Made by a program: the position numbers and the translations under genes
Assembly: GCA_033239525.1 (NCBI GenBank)
Contig: BSYO01000025.1
Location: forward strand, 12,062,001 to 12,126,000
DNA: 64,000 nucleotides
Reading direction: 5' to 3'
Origin: Nepenthes gracilis
Taxonomy: Eukaryota; Streptophyta; Magnoliopsida; Caryophyllales; Nepenthaceae
Part shown: piece after piece, positions 41,501 through 49,849 of the stretch
How positions within the stretch are numbered: the stretch's first letter is position 1
Layout of the letters: the number at the start of each line of letters is the position of its first letter
Notes under the pieces: generated by a model
The model's database searches: none
Told to the model about the DNA's origin: nothing
What the model saw: the letters and a program-made list of their open reading frames with translations, nothing else

Positions 41501-44500
41501 CTTTGTTTAGTTGATCATTAGGATGACAATTCGATTCTCACTCTTATGGAGGTTTATTTGATGTTCAATGAAGTGGATGAGAATTCTTTATATTATCCTT
41601 TGATATGTATCTATAGTTGTTAGGGAGCTTGAATTATTTGATCTTTTACTATTCAATAGGTTTATGTGGATATTTGTCATTTCGTTACCTGTTGGTGTAT
41701 AGTTCTTGGCGATACTCTTATTTCTTCGAAAAATAAGAAGTAGGACCACATGTCGAAACCTTTCAATGAGTTGAATGTCAGGCCATGTCCAGACCTATTC
41801 TGAAATTATGCAGCTTCAAGGACTATTGTCCAGCTGGCTGTTCCTCAACTTCTTCCCACTCTACTTCATGTTGATAATACAAGTACTATTCAAATTGCTA
41901 TATCATGAGGATACCAAGCATATTTAAGTGATTGGTAATTACAGTCATGAAGGACTTGTGTAGAATGTGATTGTGCTTTTATTACATTTCCACAAAACAC
42001 CAACCTACTGATGTTTTTCGTCAAGGCTTTGTCTGGTTGCTGTTACCTATCCATGAATGACAAATTGATGCTTCTTAATCAACCAATATCAATATTATGG
42101 GGATGTTATCAAGACTAAGGCCGGTACTTTTAGCAAGGATATATCATTAATGCCATGTGATTCGCAACATAGTTTCCTTGTTTAGTAGATTGTCCCGTTG
42201 TTATTAGCTATTGTATAGTTACCATATGTGGAGTGATTGCCCAATTATTATCTTGATTATAGGATGTAATTGCTTGATTCTAGGATGTAATTAGGAAAGG
42301 CTTTGGTTATTGAATGATGAGGGACCCTCCATTTAGAGGCATTCAATCCAAAACTGATCCCAAAAAAAAAAAAAAAAAAAAGGAAGAAGATGTGTTCCTC
42401 TTGGAATGAGCCTCAACTAGGTTTGTTGAGGTGTTAGGCTGAGCCTCAAGCATAGGTGCTACTTTAACAGTACAAATTGGAGCTTTATGCAACATTAACA
42501 AGGGCTCCTCTATACATTGCCTAAGGCTAAGAGAAGATGCTTGTCTCAGCTTTGATGGATTTCCATGCAGCTTGTTAATGGGATTAGTTTTGGACTTGTC
42601 TTCCTTCGCCATGTTTCAGATGAGGGTTTCTCAGGAGCTCATTATAGAACAGCTAGAGTGAAGTGAGAGAAGTCTTTGCATGATTGCTGGTGGTGCTTGT
42701 TTTATGTTAAAGATCGCTAATGGAGGATTAATTTGTACGAGGATAAATGCAGCGAACATTGAGGCTTTCCTTATCATTGGCTGACATGTGTAAACTTTTA
42801 TCCCATATCTGTTTGCATTGACTGATGGATGAACTAGCTAAGATCATTCAAGATAATAAGATAATGTGCCTTGGTCTATGTTACTTGGAAATGATATAAT
42901 CTTGGTTGATGGGATAAGGGAAGGCATTACGCAGAAGGTTTGGGAATTAGTAGAATGAATCAGTGGAATAAAAATTCAATTTGATTAGATCAACTAATCA
43001 TGGAGGATGAGGATAGTAACTGTTGTGGGGGTGGATTATCCCACGTTTATTGGATGAAGAAGTGAACTCATGCTTATAAGTGAAAAGTCTTCCTTTCCCT
43101 TCAAGGTGCCTTTTCAAGGATAAAACCATATGGGACGGGGCTGGCAGCCTGATGCGTCCCACACTATTTTTTCAAAGTGGAGAATTCTTAGAACGGGGAC
43201 GAATCCTATTTCGGAACTCAAAAATGGTGTCATCTATCAGTATCGATGCTGGTGCCCCTATCTAGCAGCATGACCACTTATTCACTAGGGGCTATTTTGT
43301 GGGGCTAGATTGCCTCACATTAATTGGGTGAAAATTTTCAAGGATAAAATTGAGCTGGATGGGGCTAGCAATTTGATGCGCCCTACATCTTACTAGAACT
43401 GGAACAGGCTCGTCCTAGGAACTCAACTGAAAGGAAATCCTACAAGAGGGGAGCCTTTTCAATCATCTTGGTGATGATGATAGACGGCAATGTTTCGAGG
43501 GTTGCTAACCTTCTGTTGGAACCACAATCTGGATCATGTCCTCTAGATCCTGGTTAAAATTCATTATGGTCACTGCAGTGTGCTACCCAGTTTGTCAAAA
43601 ATAGTGAACCGATGTTGTAATACTACCATTCAATTTCATTGAAAGGAGTTTAACGAAGCTTATTGAGAATCATAGCACCCTTGCTCAGCAATTAAGTGGA
43701 TTAATTGAGAGAGAAAAATAAGTTGTATTCAAGTGAAGATGGTGAAGTTTGCTGGGGTTGCCTAGTATATGCAAGTACTAGCTATCAACTAAAACTCTTC
43801 AATCTCTCTAGATCTGTGACTATGTAATTTCCTCATTGCTCTCTCGATTCACTGGCCATACCTTCCGGTGTTTGTGTTGTGTATTTGTTCAGCTTTCTCT
43901 CCCTTCTCCCTTCTTCTATCTCTCTGCACGTTTGCAGTGTTGTTTTGCTATGGTAATCAGACAATCCTTTTGATACCTGTGGACAAATATGCAAGCATAT
44001 GTTTCATTCTTGTTTGAGTAATAGCAATGAGATTCTCCACTATTGAAATTGTTGAAAAAAAATTAATTTTCACAAAGAATAAAGGAAGATAAATAGTTGG
44101 CTTCCATCCCTTTCTCAATTATTGCATATTTATTGGAAACTGTGCCTAGTAACTATACAATTTCCTTGAGATTTTGAAACAACTCACTGTTATCAGCAGT
44201 TAAAATGAATAAATAATATGTAAATCTAAAGTGAACAGAATCAAATTAAGCATGTAAATGAAGAACTATTAAATGAATTTTACAAATTAATAAGATGGAA
44301 ATTGAACAGTCCGTAATGTAAAAAATTCTACAATATGTTTCTCTTTCAAATCTACATGAATAACCTTTTAATTGTTATTTGGAGACCTGTGTATTCCTCT
44401 ACAAGTTCATGATTCAAAATAGCATATTAAAGAGGTATACCCTCTTTGTACCATGTAATAGCAAAGTGGTTTACCTCTTACCCATTCGTAACTGTGATGC

Positions 44501-47500
44501 AAATGACGGTAATTGGGTAACATACTACTCACTGAATGAAAGTATGATGGAGAAGTGAAGTTCCGTAGAGATCCTATATGGTTGGAGAATATCTTTCAAA
44601 TTTGAAGGTAAATGTTATAAAAGAAGTTATTCGGTGAGCCATGCTACCCAGTATTGGTAGTCAAGTGTCAATGTGTCCAAAAGAGATATTTATGTTAATG
44701 TTGTTTTGTCATCTTCAAGAAGGAATTGGATGCAAAATGATGTTAAAGAAGAGAAGGTTGCTGTGTGCCAACGGAAGACAAAATGCGGGTAGACCCATTT
44801 GATGTGGTTTGGTCACGGTGTGTAAAACAATCTAATGGGGATGTGAGGTGATAGAAGAGGCTTATTGTAGAAGGGTGATGATTATAAAAAGAAAAGATTG
44901 AAGGAAGCCCGTAAGAAAGTTGAATACAAGAATTATCCATGTGGTGGATGCCACAATCCCACAGTGAAATGTGCAAGTTGTGCTCACAATGAAATAATTG
45001 TAATGAGCTTTATTAAGTGTCTTGGGAATGGACTTAAAATGAAAAAAACTTGTTGCATGTACTGGCCAAAAATTTCATGTAGCCCACAATAGGCCATGCA
45101 CCTTAGGCCCCGGAACATGTTATTTTGTTTTACATCAGAAAGTAGCGTGGTGCATATGATTATCACCTGTCAGCCGGTGCTCATATAGCCTTGAAATCTT
45201 TTATTCAAATCACGATGTCCACTCCTGCCAACTTTCTAGAGTAACAAATGTTACAGCCGGGAAGTTACCTGTATGCAGCTATACTTTATCTATATTCATG
45301 TTTTTCAGGTAGCTTCATAACACAACACAGAATAAATCACCATACAAATGACAGAAGGGCTTCCAAGAATAGATTTAAAGATATTTATTTGCTGTGGTTC
45401 TTGATTTAGCTTTCATTCTTATTGAACCTTGTCGATTCCTAGAATCGGAAAAGCACTCAAACTCTATCATTTCTCAGCTTAAACCATCGAGACTTTCTGC
45501 CCTTTTTGTGGCTCAGAATTTCGTGTTTTTGGACACTGATATGTTGTGGAAACTAGGTGAATTGAAGTGACACTAGTGGTCTTGGTTGGAATTCACTTCA
45601 AAACTTTTGTTTTGGTTTGTGGTATAGTTGATGTAGTTGCAATTAGCCGGATGAGAAAAGATTTCCAGTTAGAAGCTAGTACTATGTCATTCTGCTTGAT
45701 GTTCATGTATGGTAATTTGTGCAGGATATCAGAAGGTTCAAAAGGTGCACTTGCTATGATGAAAGATTCTTCTTTTGGGTTGTTTTATGGGCTGTCCTCC
45801 TTACTGCTCAGGAATTGGATTGTTTTGTGATTAATGAGTGTTATATTCATATTTTCTGTCAACAGTTTTAGTTTGTGTTTAACACGAATAATTCTTTAAT
45901 CTGAATGTCATCTGTTCTTTTTTAAGTGCTAGTTTACAAAATTGGGTCTGATGCATCTGTGCTGTTATATTATGTTGCTACCACTAATAAAGACGATCCA
46001 ATGTCTAACACTGCTACAATGCTATTCACTGTATATTAACTTGCATATATTAACTTTTTTTAGTCATGTCCTTATAAGATATGAACTAAAGCCATCTGTT
46101 AAAGAAATTGGTCCTTTTGTGATTAAATATTCTACTAGAATGATAGAGATTAGTATCTCAAATTCATGTTGAGGAGGTAATTAAACTGAATTTGCCATAA
46201 TCAGAGTGACTTTGAAAGGTACATAATGCTTGGTAAAATGAACTGCTTGTGTATCTTTGTGCTAGTTGGCTTCATTGCACAAATTTAGACTAATATTTTT
46301 AAGTTTCAATTGTGAGCGAGATAATTGGTTCTGTGAGTCAAACGAAGAAAAGGCAAAAGTAATTTTATCTTCTGCTGCAGGCAAGGTGAGAGATCATTTT
46401 CCCCTTGAGATGGCTGAAATTCAAGCTGCTGTTGTAGCAGCAGATATCAATGATGATGGAAAAATTGAACTTGTGACCACTGATGCTCATGGAAACGTTG
46501 CTGCATGGACTGCACAAGGAAAGGAAATATGGGAGACACACTTAAAGAGTCTTGTTCCTCAGGTGAGCTGCCGCTTCCATCTCTGATTAGTATCGACATC
46601 AGTGCAGCTGAGACTATTTCAGTATCTAATAATATGTATTAGTATCGAATATACCAGAATGAATAAAAAAATTATGAAAATTGTAAGCTGACAGCCATAT
46701 CGGCTAATTTATCAGCCAAATATTGTGGTATATTGTCAATATGACAACATATTGTGAAATTGTCGCGGTATCAGAAAATATTAATATTGGGTGCCTCGAT
46801 GTTAATACATATTGGCCGATATTTGTATCTATGATCTAGATCTTAAGCATAATCACCTGCTACCTCTGTCATAACAGGTTCTAGAGCAATTGATTATGAC
46901 ATTCCAGCTAAACAGAATCAGATATATGTGTATATATATATATACACACATTGTGCCCCTACCTTCTGCATTAACATTGCAGCAGGAGTGTTGCATGAAT
47001 TCTCTTTCTCTAATCTTCAGCTCGATTGAACAACTTCAGTCTCCTGGTTGTTCTTGTATTGGTGCTGTAATTTCTTTAGGGTATCTTTCTGCTTCTATTG
47101 CATCTTTTCTTTGAATGGGAAATGAGGAAAAAAAATAATAAATACTGTTGGGGGCTGTTTGGATTATGGAATTACGATTATATTTCAGAAATGTAAGTTT
47201 AATTACAATTCGGTTGTAATTGGAATTGGATAGAATTCAAATTTTATTATTTGGATTGTATATGGGCTTACAATTTTAAGAGAAATAATAAAGTTGTAGT
47301 ATGGTTAATTTTTTAATCTGTACTCAAAATAAAAAACATAGCCCAATATATATACTAAATTTTTTAATGTCTGAAATTTAATATAATGTAAATTTAAAAG
47401 ATTTTATTTTTGGATATCGATAATATTTTATATATACATATTATTCAAAGATATTTTATTAAAATATTGACTTGTGACCTAGATTAGCCCAACATTATGT

Positions 47501-49219
47501 GTGCTAGTCATATTAAGATTGGGGGTGTTGTTATGGTTCTCTTAACGGGAAGGCATCTATATCCACTCAATGACCCGGATTAGAAGGTTAAGTGGATGAA
47601 TAATAGAGATTGAATAGTTATTTAGATTACTTAATACAATCTTTATTATTTATTTATCTAATTTTTAATCATTATCATTGGGTGGATATGGGAACTTTCA
47701 CACTTGAAGCACCACGACAGCTCTTCAAGATTAGGACTACTGGCCTGAATCAATGACCTTGTTATCAGTATAGAGAAAAATCTCTCTTTATCAATGACCT
47801 GTACCTTGTTTTAAGCATATAATGATCTGACACTTTTGTTTGTAACATTGTCAGGGTCCAACCATCGGCGATGTTGACGGGGATGGACATACTGACGTTG
47901 TGGTTCCTACATTGTCAGGCAATATACATGTTCTTAGTGGCAAGGACGGGTCGGCAGTTCGTCCATACCCATATAGAACTCACGGGAGAGTGATGAATCA
48001 GATACTTCTCGTGGATTTGAGTAAACGTGGAGAGAAGAAAAAGGGTCTTACTATCGTTACAACATCGTTTGATGGGTACCTATATCTCATAGATGGACCT
48101 ACATCATGTGCCGATGTGGTTGACATCGGTGAAACTTCGTAAGACTTGTTTCAACTCTTCGTCTACCAATTGCCAACTTTTTTATACTTCTTTTTTCTCT
48201 TTTTGATAGTATATCTATGGTATCTCTATCTTTGTGACAGATATAGCATGGTGTTGGCTGACAATGTTGATGGTGGTGATGATCTCGACTTTATCGTGAC
48301 AACCATGAATGGCAACGTGTTTTGCTTCTCAACTCCATCTCCTCATCATCCCCTCAAGGTATGCTAAGATCAATAGAAAGCTTAAAAAAAGGGGTTTTGT
48401 CTAGTACATAAAACTCCTGCTATGATGTATTCAAGGGTTAGTTGGACCACTTTTAAATCTATTGTACGCTGCTTTATCTCATGTTATACGAGCGGATATT
48501 TGCATGATTTAAACTTGCGACCACCAGGTCATATGACGATAATTCTACCGTTATGTCAAAGCTTCGTTTTTTCCAGTAATATTGAGACAATGGATGAGAA
48601 AGTTTTTGTTTGTGATTTTAGACATGGAGATCGACCAACCAAGGAAGAAATAATGCTGCAAGCAGGTACAACCGGGAAGGAATCTACATCTTGCCATCAT
48701 CTCGAAATTTCCACGATGAGGAAAGCAAAAGCTTTTGGTTAGAAGTCGAAATCGTGGACCGATATAGACACCCATCTGGATCACAAGCACCCTATAATGT
48801 CACGGTAAGAGGCTTCTATCAACGCTGTCGGGTTACATATTAGCTGCCGGGGTCCCTATAAACTCTGAAAGTGCCCTTTTTAATGCCCGAAAACAATGCA
48901 GACGACCTTGTTGGTTCCTGGTAATTATCAAGGGGAGAGAAGGATAAAGCAAAACCAGGTGTTTGATCACCCGGGAAAATACCGAATCAAGCTTCCAACT
49001 GTGGGGGTGAGGACGACAGGGACAGTCTTGGTAGAGATGGTCGACACGAACGGGCTTTATTTCTCAGACGAATTCTCACTGACGTTCCATATGTATTACT
49101 ACAAACTCCTGAAGTGGCTTCTTGTGCTCCCAATGCTTATGATGTTCGGCATTCTTGTCATCCTTCGGCCGCAGGAAGCCATGCCCTTGCCGTCATTTTT
49201 GCAGAACACTGACTTGTGA
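8372..49219 (+). CDS. DEX1: DEX1, exine-formation FG-GAP/integrin-like calcium-binding membrane protein (13 exons)
   Basis: Joined CDS: 8372-8514, 8641-8751, 19422-19504, 19751-19868, 19977-20137, 29223-29815, 29955-30025, 33201-33457, 46381-46562, 47855-48138, 48241-48358, 48622-48804, 48902-49219. This totals 2622 nt, 873 aa plus TGA, with every intron GT..AG and every phase matching. Arabidopsis DEX1 is about 896 aa and is collinear. Residues 1-26 look like a signal peptide. FG-GAP/VCBS-like blades carry acidic DxDxDG loops near residues 82-87, 130-135, 407-412, 488-493, 534-539 and 579-584, plus an NVDGGDD variant at 676-682. A low-complexity Ser/Asn/Glu region (about 206-345) leads into a Tyr/Asp/Glu-rich stretch. 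One C-terminal membrane helix spans about 837-856, with a short tail ending NTDL. In Arabidopsis the protein is needed for primexine and exine patterning. The start is the first in-frame ATG before the signal peptide. The locus is unusual for its 40.8 kb length and TE-packed introns. Confidence 0.95.
8641..8751 (+). CDS. DEX1: DEX1 exon 2
   Basis: The acceptor follows a long CT-rich pyrimidine tract ending TTTTAG at 8640. The exon encodes the conserved LLNTQCP and LELRWQTEV segments and the start of the first acidic loop. It ends AACAG|GTTTGA. Intron 2 after it is 10,670 bp and contains a Tat retrotransposon. Confidence 0.95.
8947..9741 (-). repeat. Probable 3' LTR of second Tat element
   Basis: The left end TGTACATC resembles TGTTGCATC of the first element LTR. 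The following bases align loosely with it (AGCGGGTTTGGTCTTCG versus AGAAGGGTTCGGTCTCCG). A minus-strand TATAAATA lies at 9353-9360. The right end near 9741 is less certain because no clear polypurine tract flanks it. Confidence 0.5.
9928..10150 (+). promoter_or_regulatory. Possible plus-strand promoter for the antisense ORF
   Basis: TATAAAT at 9928-9934 lies in GGCTATAAATGGAGGGG. An ATG at 10007 opens a 47-codon frame starting [15 protein letters not shown]. It lies inside the Tat element and about 1.1 kb before the antisense ORF. Promoter use and any splicing are inference. Confidence 0.3.
11079..13058 (+). pseudogene. Antisense ORF of the second Tat element (gypsy-type 'transposase' domain plus coiled coil)
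   Basis: This lies on the strand opposite pol, between integrase and the 3' LTR. From ATG 11079 the frame has TAG at 11100 and 11118, then is open to 11456 with [20 protein letters not shown] and [15 protein letters not shown]. This resembles the 'putative gypsy type transposon' domain (PF04195, from memory). A second open block at 11636-12193 is Ser/Glu/Pro-rich. A third at 12740-13058 has heptad-like [18 protein letters not shown]. Antisense ORFs in this position are known in Tat-type elements; their role is unknown. It is transcribed in the same direction as DEX1. Confidence 0.55.
13906..14900 (-). pseudogene. Integrase of second Tat element
   Basis: Recognisable pieces are [38 protein letters not shown] and the C-terminal GDLALHN...[12 protein letters not shown], ending at 13906. 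They match the first element segment by segment but carry stops and frameshifts. Confidence 0.85.
15000..15664 (-). pseudogene. Additional RNase H of second Tat element
   Basis: [20 protein letters not shown] followed by [17 protein letters not shown] matches the start of the extra RNase H. Stops interrupt the rest. Confidence 0.7.
15867..16410 (-). pseudogene. RT C-terminus and RNase H of second Tat element
   Basis: The motifs are [36 protein letters not shown] and [17 protein letters not shown]. The element breaks off within RT just upstream, around 16415. Confidence 0.85.
16416..19421. other. DEX1 intron 2 distal part
   Basis: AT-rich intronic DNA with no recognised gene. It contains a 36 bp tandem pair at 17393-17464 and short frames (17708-18011, 18249-18533) that resemble nothing known. 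Confidence 0.6.
17393..17464. repeat. Two-copy 36 bp tandem repeat
   Basis: The units at 17393-17428 and 17429-17464 both begin TTAGATTGGCACAATATGAA and differ by two bases. Confidence 0.85.
19422..19504 (+). CDS. DEX1: DEX1 exon 3
   Basis: The acceptor is TTTCCCAG at 19421. The exon completes the first DVNSDG loop and encodes [18 protein letters not shown], a strongly conserved FG-GAP-like blade. The donor is CCAG|GTTTGC. It is 83 bp. Confidence 0.95.
19751..19868 (+). CDS. DEX1: DEX1 exon 4
   Basis: The acceptor is AATGTAG at 19750. The exon encodes the blade with the acidic loop [10 protein letters not shown] and continues to YNGEVLFLR. The donor is TTAAG|GTGCAA at 19869. Confidence 0.95.
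19977..20137 (+). CDS. DEX1: DEX1 exon 5
   Basis: The acceptor is GGTTTAG at 19976. The exon encodes [15 protein letters not shown] and the conserved [10 protein letters not shown] motif. The donor is ATCTC|GTAAGC at 20138. Intron 5 after it is 9,085 bp and contains LTR retrotransposon remains. Confidence 0.94.
20138..22109. other. DEX1 intron 5 proximal part
   Basis: AT-rich intronic sequence. No coding region or repeat could be assigned. Confidence 0.6.
22110..22335 (+). repeat. Copia-type LTR next to chromovirus body
   Basis: 226 bp beginning TATTAGCAAAAGATATA and ending AAATTAACA. It shares GTACAGTTACATA, GATTATAGGATGTAATTAGG and the 3' end with the two LTRs at 38739-38971 and 42128-42359. 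It is followed by TGGCATCAG, close to an initiator-tRNA-Met PBS. Confidence 0.7.
22480..26719 (+). mobile_element. Decayed Ty3 chromovirus in DEX1 intron 5
   Basis: In order on the plus strand: gag (about 22480-22980), zinc knuckle [13 protein letters not shown] (23148-23190), protease VDTGASHNF (about 23398), [15 protein letters not shown] (about 24103), RNase H (24830-25046), the integrase zinc finger with HLGMHC and CLVCQQY (25450-25560), then [13 protein letters not shown] and a chromodomain-like [16 protein letters not shown] (26570-26625). A one-base loss lies inside the YxDD box near 24403, and there are many stops. The end of the body is a G-rich polypurine tract at 26709-26718. Confidence 0.85.
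26720..27297 (+). repeat. Candidate 3' LTR of the chromovirus
   Basis: It starts TTTCAC directly after the polypurine tract and ends GTGACA. With a T for G at the second base this is a 6 bp inverted terminal repeat TGTCAC/GTGACA. It is 578 bp. A CATAAAGG motif near 27073 could be its TATA region. No 5' partner is visible. Confidence 0.5.
27298..29222. other. DEX1 intron 5 distal part
   Basis: No gene recognised. A minus-strand frame at 28191-28418 has Ser/Asn-rich composition but no known motif. Confidence 0.55.
29223..29815 (+). CDS. DEX1: DEX1 exon 6 (variable acidic region)
   Basis: The acceptor is TATTGCAG at 29222. This longest exon (593 bp) encodes the poorly conserved Ser/Asn/Lys/Glu-rich region. 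It then encodes SGRRLLE, the Tyr/Asp-rich stretch [16 protein letters not shown], and SHILCTP. The donor is CTCCT|GTAAGT. The upstream open frame from 29168 is intronic and not part of the protein. Confidence 0.94.
29955..30025 (+). CDS. DEX1: DEX1 exon 7
   Basis: The acceptor is AACATCAG at 29954. The 71 bp exon encodes [20 protein letters not shown], including an acidic calcium-binding-type loop. The donor is GCGA|GTAAGT at 30026. Intron 7 after it is 3,175 bp. Confidence 0.95.
30418..31449. mobile_element. TIR element in DEX1 intron 7 (MITE-like, with inner insertion)
   Basis: The left end ACATTTGATTGTTAGAATGG and the reverse complement of the right end CGTTTAGTAGGATGGAATAG are imperfect inverted repeats. 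Both continue with more GGAATA-rich sequence. The inside is AT-rich, with a patch (30,760-31,230) that looks like a different insertion. No transposase is seen. Confidence 0.5.
31466..32340 (-). mobile_element. Minus-strand Ty3 chromovirus 3' fragment in DEX1 intron 7
   Basis: The minus strand reads [20 protein letters not shown], then [19 protein letters not shown] around 32230-32110. This is the integrase C-terminal module of Ty3 chromoviruses. A stop sits between the two segments. A degraded tail ([20 protein letters not shown]) and a possible LTR piece follow toward 31466. The rest of the element is missing. Confidence 0.7.
32341..33200. other. DEX1 intron 7 distal part
   Basis: No recognised gene. 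Two minus-strand frames (32460-32738, 32800-33048) do not resemble known proteins. Confidence 0.5.
33201..33457 (+). CDS. DEX1: DEX1 exon 8
   Basis: The acceptor is GTTGACAG at 33200. The exon encodes [25 protein letters not shown] and the loop [10 protein letters not shown] followed by [10 protein letters not shown]. The donor is TCAAG|GTATTC at 33458. Intron 8 after it is 12,923 bp, the largest in the gene. Confidence 0.95.
33654..34052. mobile_element. MITE with long terminal inverted repeats in DEX1 intron 8
   Basis: About 399 bp. The left arm ATATTCTCAACTATTCTC...CCCAATTTTATTCTCAGC pairs with the reverse complement of the right arm ATATTCTCAACCATTCTT...CCCAATTTATTGTCAGC over about 90 bp. 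There is no coding capacity. The inside includes a T-run at about 33748-33766. A target-site duplication is not clear. Confidence 0.75.
34053..38738. other. DEX1 intron 8 proximal part
   Basis: Long AT-rich intronic DNA, especially 37,780-38,740. No gene, RNA or clear repeat was recognised. Confidence 0.55.
38739..38971 (+). repeat. 5' LTR of the intron 8 copia element
   Basis: 233 bp with perfect 6 bp terminal inverted repeats TGTTAG...CTAACA. Directly followed by TGGTATCTGAGAC, close to the initiator-tRNA-Met PBS. Confidence 0.85.
41168..41219. repeat. 26 bp perfect tandem duplication within copia RT
   Basis: The units 41168-41193 and 41194-41219 are identical, beginning CTCTGCATGGTTTGAAGGAG. 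A partial third copy follows. It interrupts the reading frame. Confidence 0.85.
42128..42359 (+). repeat. 3' LTR of the intron 8 copia element
   Basis: Aligns along its length with 38739-38971 (TTAGCAAGGATATA..., GATTATAGGATGTAATTGC..., GACCCTCCATTTAGAGGCATT). Both termini are mutated. A run of about 19 A follows at 42362-42380. Confidence 0.82.
43024..43425 (+). mobile_element. TRIM-like element in DEX1 intron 8
   Basis: Two imperfect direct repeats start TGTGGGG and end GGAACTCA: 43024-43220 (197 bp) and 43298-43425 (128 bp, with an internal deletion of about 50 bp). They share TTTTCAAGGATAAAA and a GGGGCT...TGATGCG block. Only 77 bp lie between, containing TGGTGTCATC soon after the first repeat, a possible PBS. 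There is no coding capacity. Confidence 0.5.
43426..46380. other. DEX1 intron 8 distal part
   Basis: No gene recognised apart from the weak LINE trace near 44,800. An apparent frame running into exon 9 from 46266 is intronic upstream of 46381. Confidence 0.55.
44740..44990 (+). mobile_element. Weak LINE trace in DEX1 intron 8
   Basis: The plus-strand reading THLMWFGHG with a Lys/Arg-rich continuation recalls the RWFGH motif at the C-terminus of plant non-LTR retrotransposon ORF2. Only this short match is seen. Confidence 0.25.
46381..46562 (+). CDS. DEX1: DEX1 exon 9
   Basis: The acceptor is GCTGCAG at 46380. The exon encodes [20 protein letters not shown] and the rest of this acidic-loop blade through LKSLVPQ. 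The donor is CTCAG|GTGAGC. Confidence 0.95.
47554..47692. mobile_element. Short MITE in DEX1 intron 9
   Basis: The left CTATATCCACTCAATGA and the reverse complement of the right CCATATCCACCCAATGA form inverted termini. Similarity continues inward (AATAATAGAGATTG versus AATAATAAAGATTG), so the 139 bp unit is nearly a hairpin. Intron 9 otherwise (46563-47854) shows nothing coding; a TGTTTGGAT start at 47156 may be another such element. Confidence 0.6.
47855..48138 (+). CDS. DEX1: DEX1 exon 10
   Basis: The acceptor is CATTGTCAG at 47854. The exon encodes [34 protein letters not shown] and [20 protein letters not shown]. It is among the most conserved parts of the family. The donor is ACTTC|GTAAGA. 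Confidence 0.96.
48241..48358 (+). CDS. DEX1: DEX1 exon 11
   Basis: The acceptor is TGTGACAG at 48240. The exon encodes [20 protein letters not shown] and TPSPHHPLK. The donor is CAAG|GTATGC at 48359. Confidence 0.96.
48622..48804 (+). CDS. DEX1: DEX1 exon 12
   Basis: The acceptor is GATTTTAG at 48621. The exon encodes [11 protein letters not shown], a conserved RYNREG, and then [20 protein letters not shown]. The frame matches exon 11 only with this acceptor. A different open frame over the same bases is a shadow. The donor is CACG|GTAAGA. Confidence 0.93.
48902..49219 (+). CDS. DEX1: DEX1 exon 13 (membrane anchor and stop)
   Basis: The acceptor is AATGCAG at 48901. The exon encodes [12 protein letters not shown] and [20 protein letters not shown]. 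The single membrane helix is [20 protein letters not shown], followed by the short tail [10 protein letters not shown]...NTDL. TGA ends at 49219. Confidence 0.97.
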   Translation, partial: TTLLVPGNYQGERRIKQNQVFDHPGKYRIKLPTVGVRTTGTVLVEMVDTNGLYFSDEFSLTFHMYYYKLLKWLLVLPMLMMFGILVILRPQEAMPLPSFLQNTDL

Positions 49220-49664
49220 TGGCAATGGCTATCTGTTGTCGACCGCATCAGCATCGAACGGGCATTCGGTTTTGACCCGTGACAGTATTCGAGATGCTGT
49301 TACTTGAACTAAGAGGCCCGTAGATTGTTTTTTTAAATTTTTTGGGGTTGATTGCTCGAGTTCGCGTTGTTATTTATCCCCATTTGATCTGGCTCCGATA
49401 ACTTTGTCATCTTGTTTACTGGTGTCTTTGCACCGATGCATTCGATGTCTGAAATGTTGTCGAAGATAATCGATCAAATTCATCTAAGATTAGATGTTAT
49501 CGGTAATCAAAAACCTTCATCCCCATTTTAATGTAAAATTATAGTTGAAGTTATGAAAAAACCCATACACTTGTAGGAAAATTATAAAAATAATTATCTA
49601 ATAAATAATTTGTGAGATCATAATAATTATGTAAAATTATCGATGTGAAATCTTCACTATTAAA
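49220..49664. other. Convergent spacer between DEX1 and the PHT4-type pseudogene
   Basis: 445 bp separate the DEX1 stop from the stop of the minus-strand transporter pseudogene. It should hold both 3' UTRs. No distinct terminator was assigned. Confidence 0.6.
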
Positions 49665-49849
49665 TCAATTACTAAAATCTAAAAGACTCTTCCCGGTAGC
49701 GTAGAGGTTATAGAATGCGGCGGCGATGAAGTAAAGCATGGCCGTCAACGTCGGGAACTCCTGAAAAGATCCCAGCCACTGCACGAGCAACCGGCGCTGG
49801 CGGTGCCGGTTATGGCGGCAAATATTCCGGCCGAGTTTGCAGTACCTGC
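49665..49849 (-). pseudogene. PHT4-type pseudogene, last exon
   Basis: The acceptor TTTTTCAG precedes AGTANSAGIFAAITGT. After a one-base deletion the frame resumes as VQWLGSFQEFPTLTAMLYFI and YNLYATGKSL with a TGA stop at 49665-49667. It is GC-rich relative to its surroundings. Confidence 0.75.

Larger units (their letters stand above)
38739..42359 (+). mobile_element. Decayed Ty1/copia retrotransposon in DEX1 intron 8
   Basis: LTRs at both ends flank about 3.2 kb. The integrase tail (40289-40585) has [30 protein letters not shown] and [10 protein letters not shown] pieces are [20 protein letters not shown] (about 41047) and [14 protein letters not shown] (about 41407). RNase H traces are [12 protein letters not shown] (about 41707) and [14 protein letters not shown] (about 41868). 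Order and motifs are those of copia (integrase before RT). Stops, frameshifts and shortening make it defective. Confidence 0.85.

Noticed and set aside
46610..46840. SINE in intron 9, resembling patches at 54,127-54,390 and 63,440-63,510
   Set aside because: Shared words such as GGTATTGG and ATATTG are too short and AT-rich to define ends or a pol III promoter.
48422..48742. A 106-codon frame overlapping DEX1 exon 12
   Set aside because: Wrong frame; the correct one joins exon 11 and gives the conserved DEX1 sequence.
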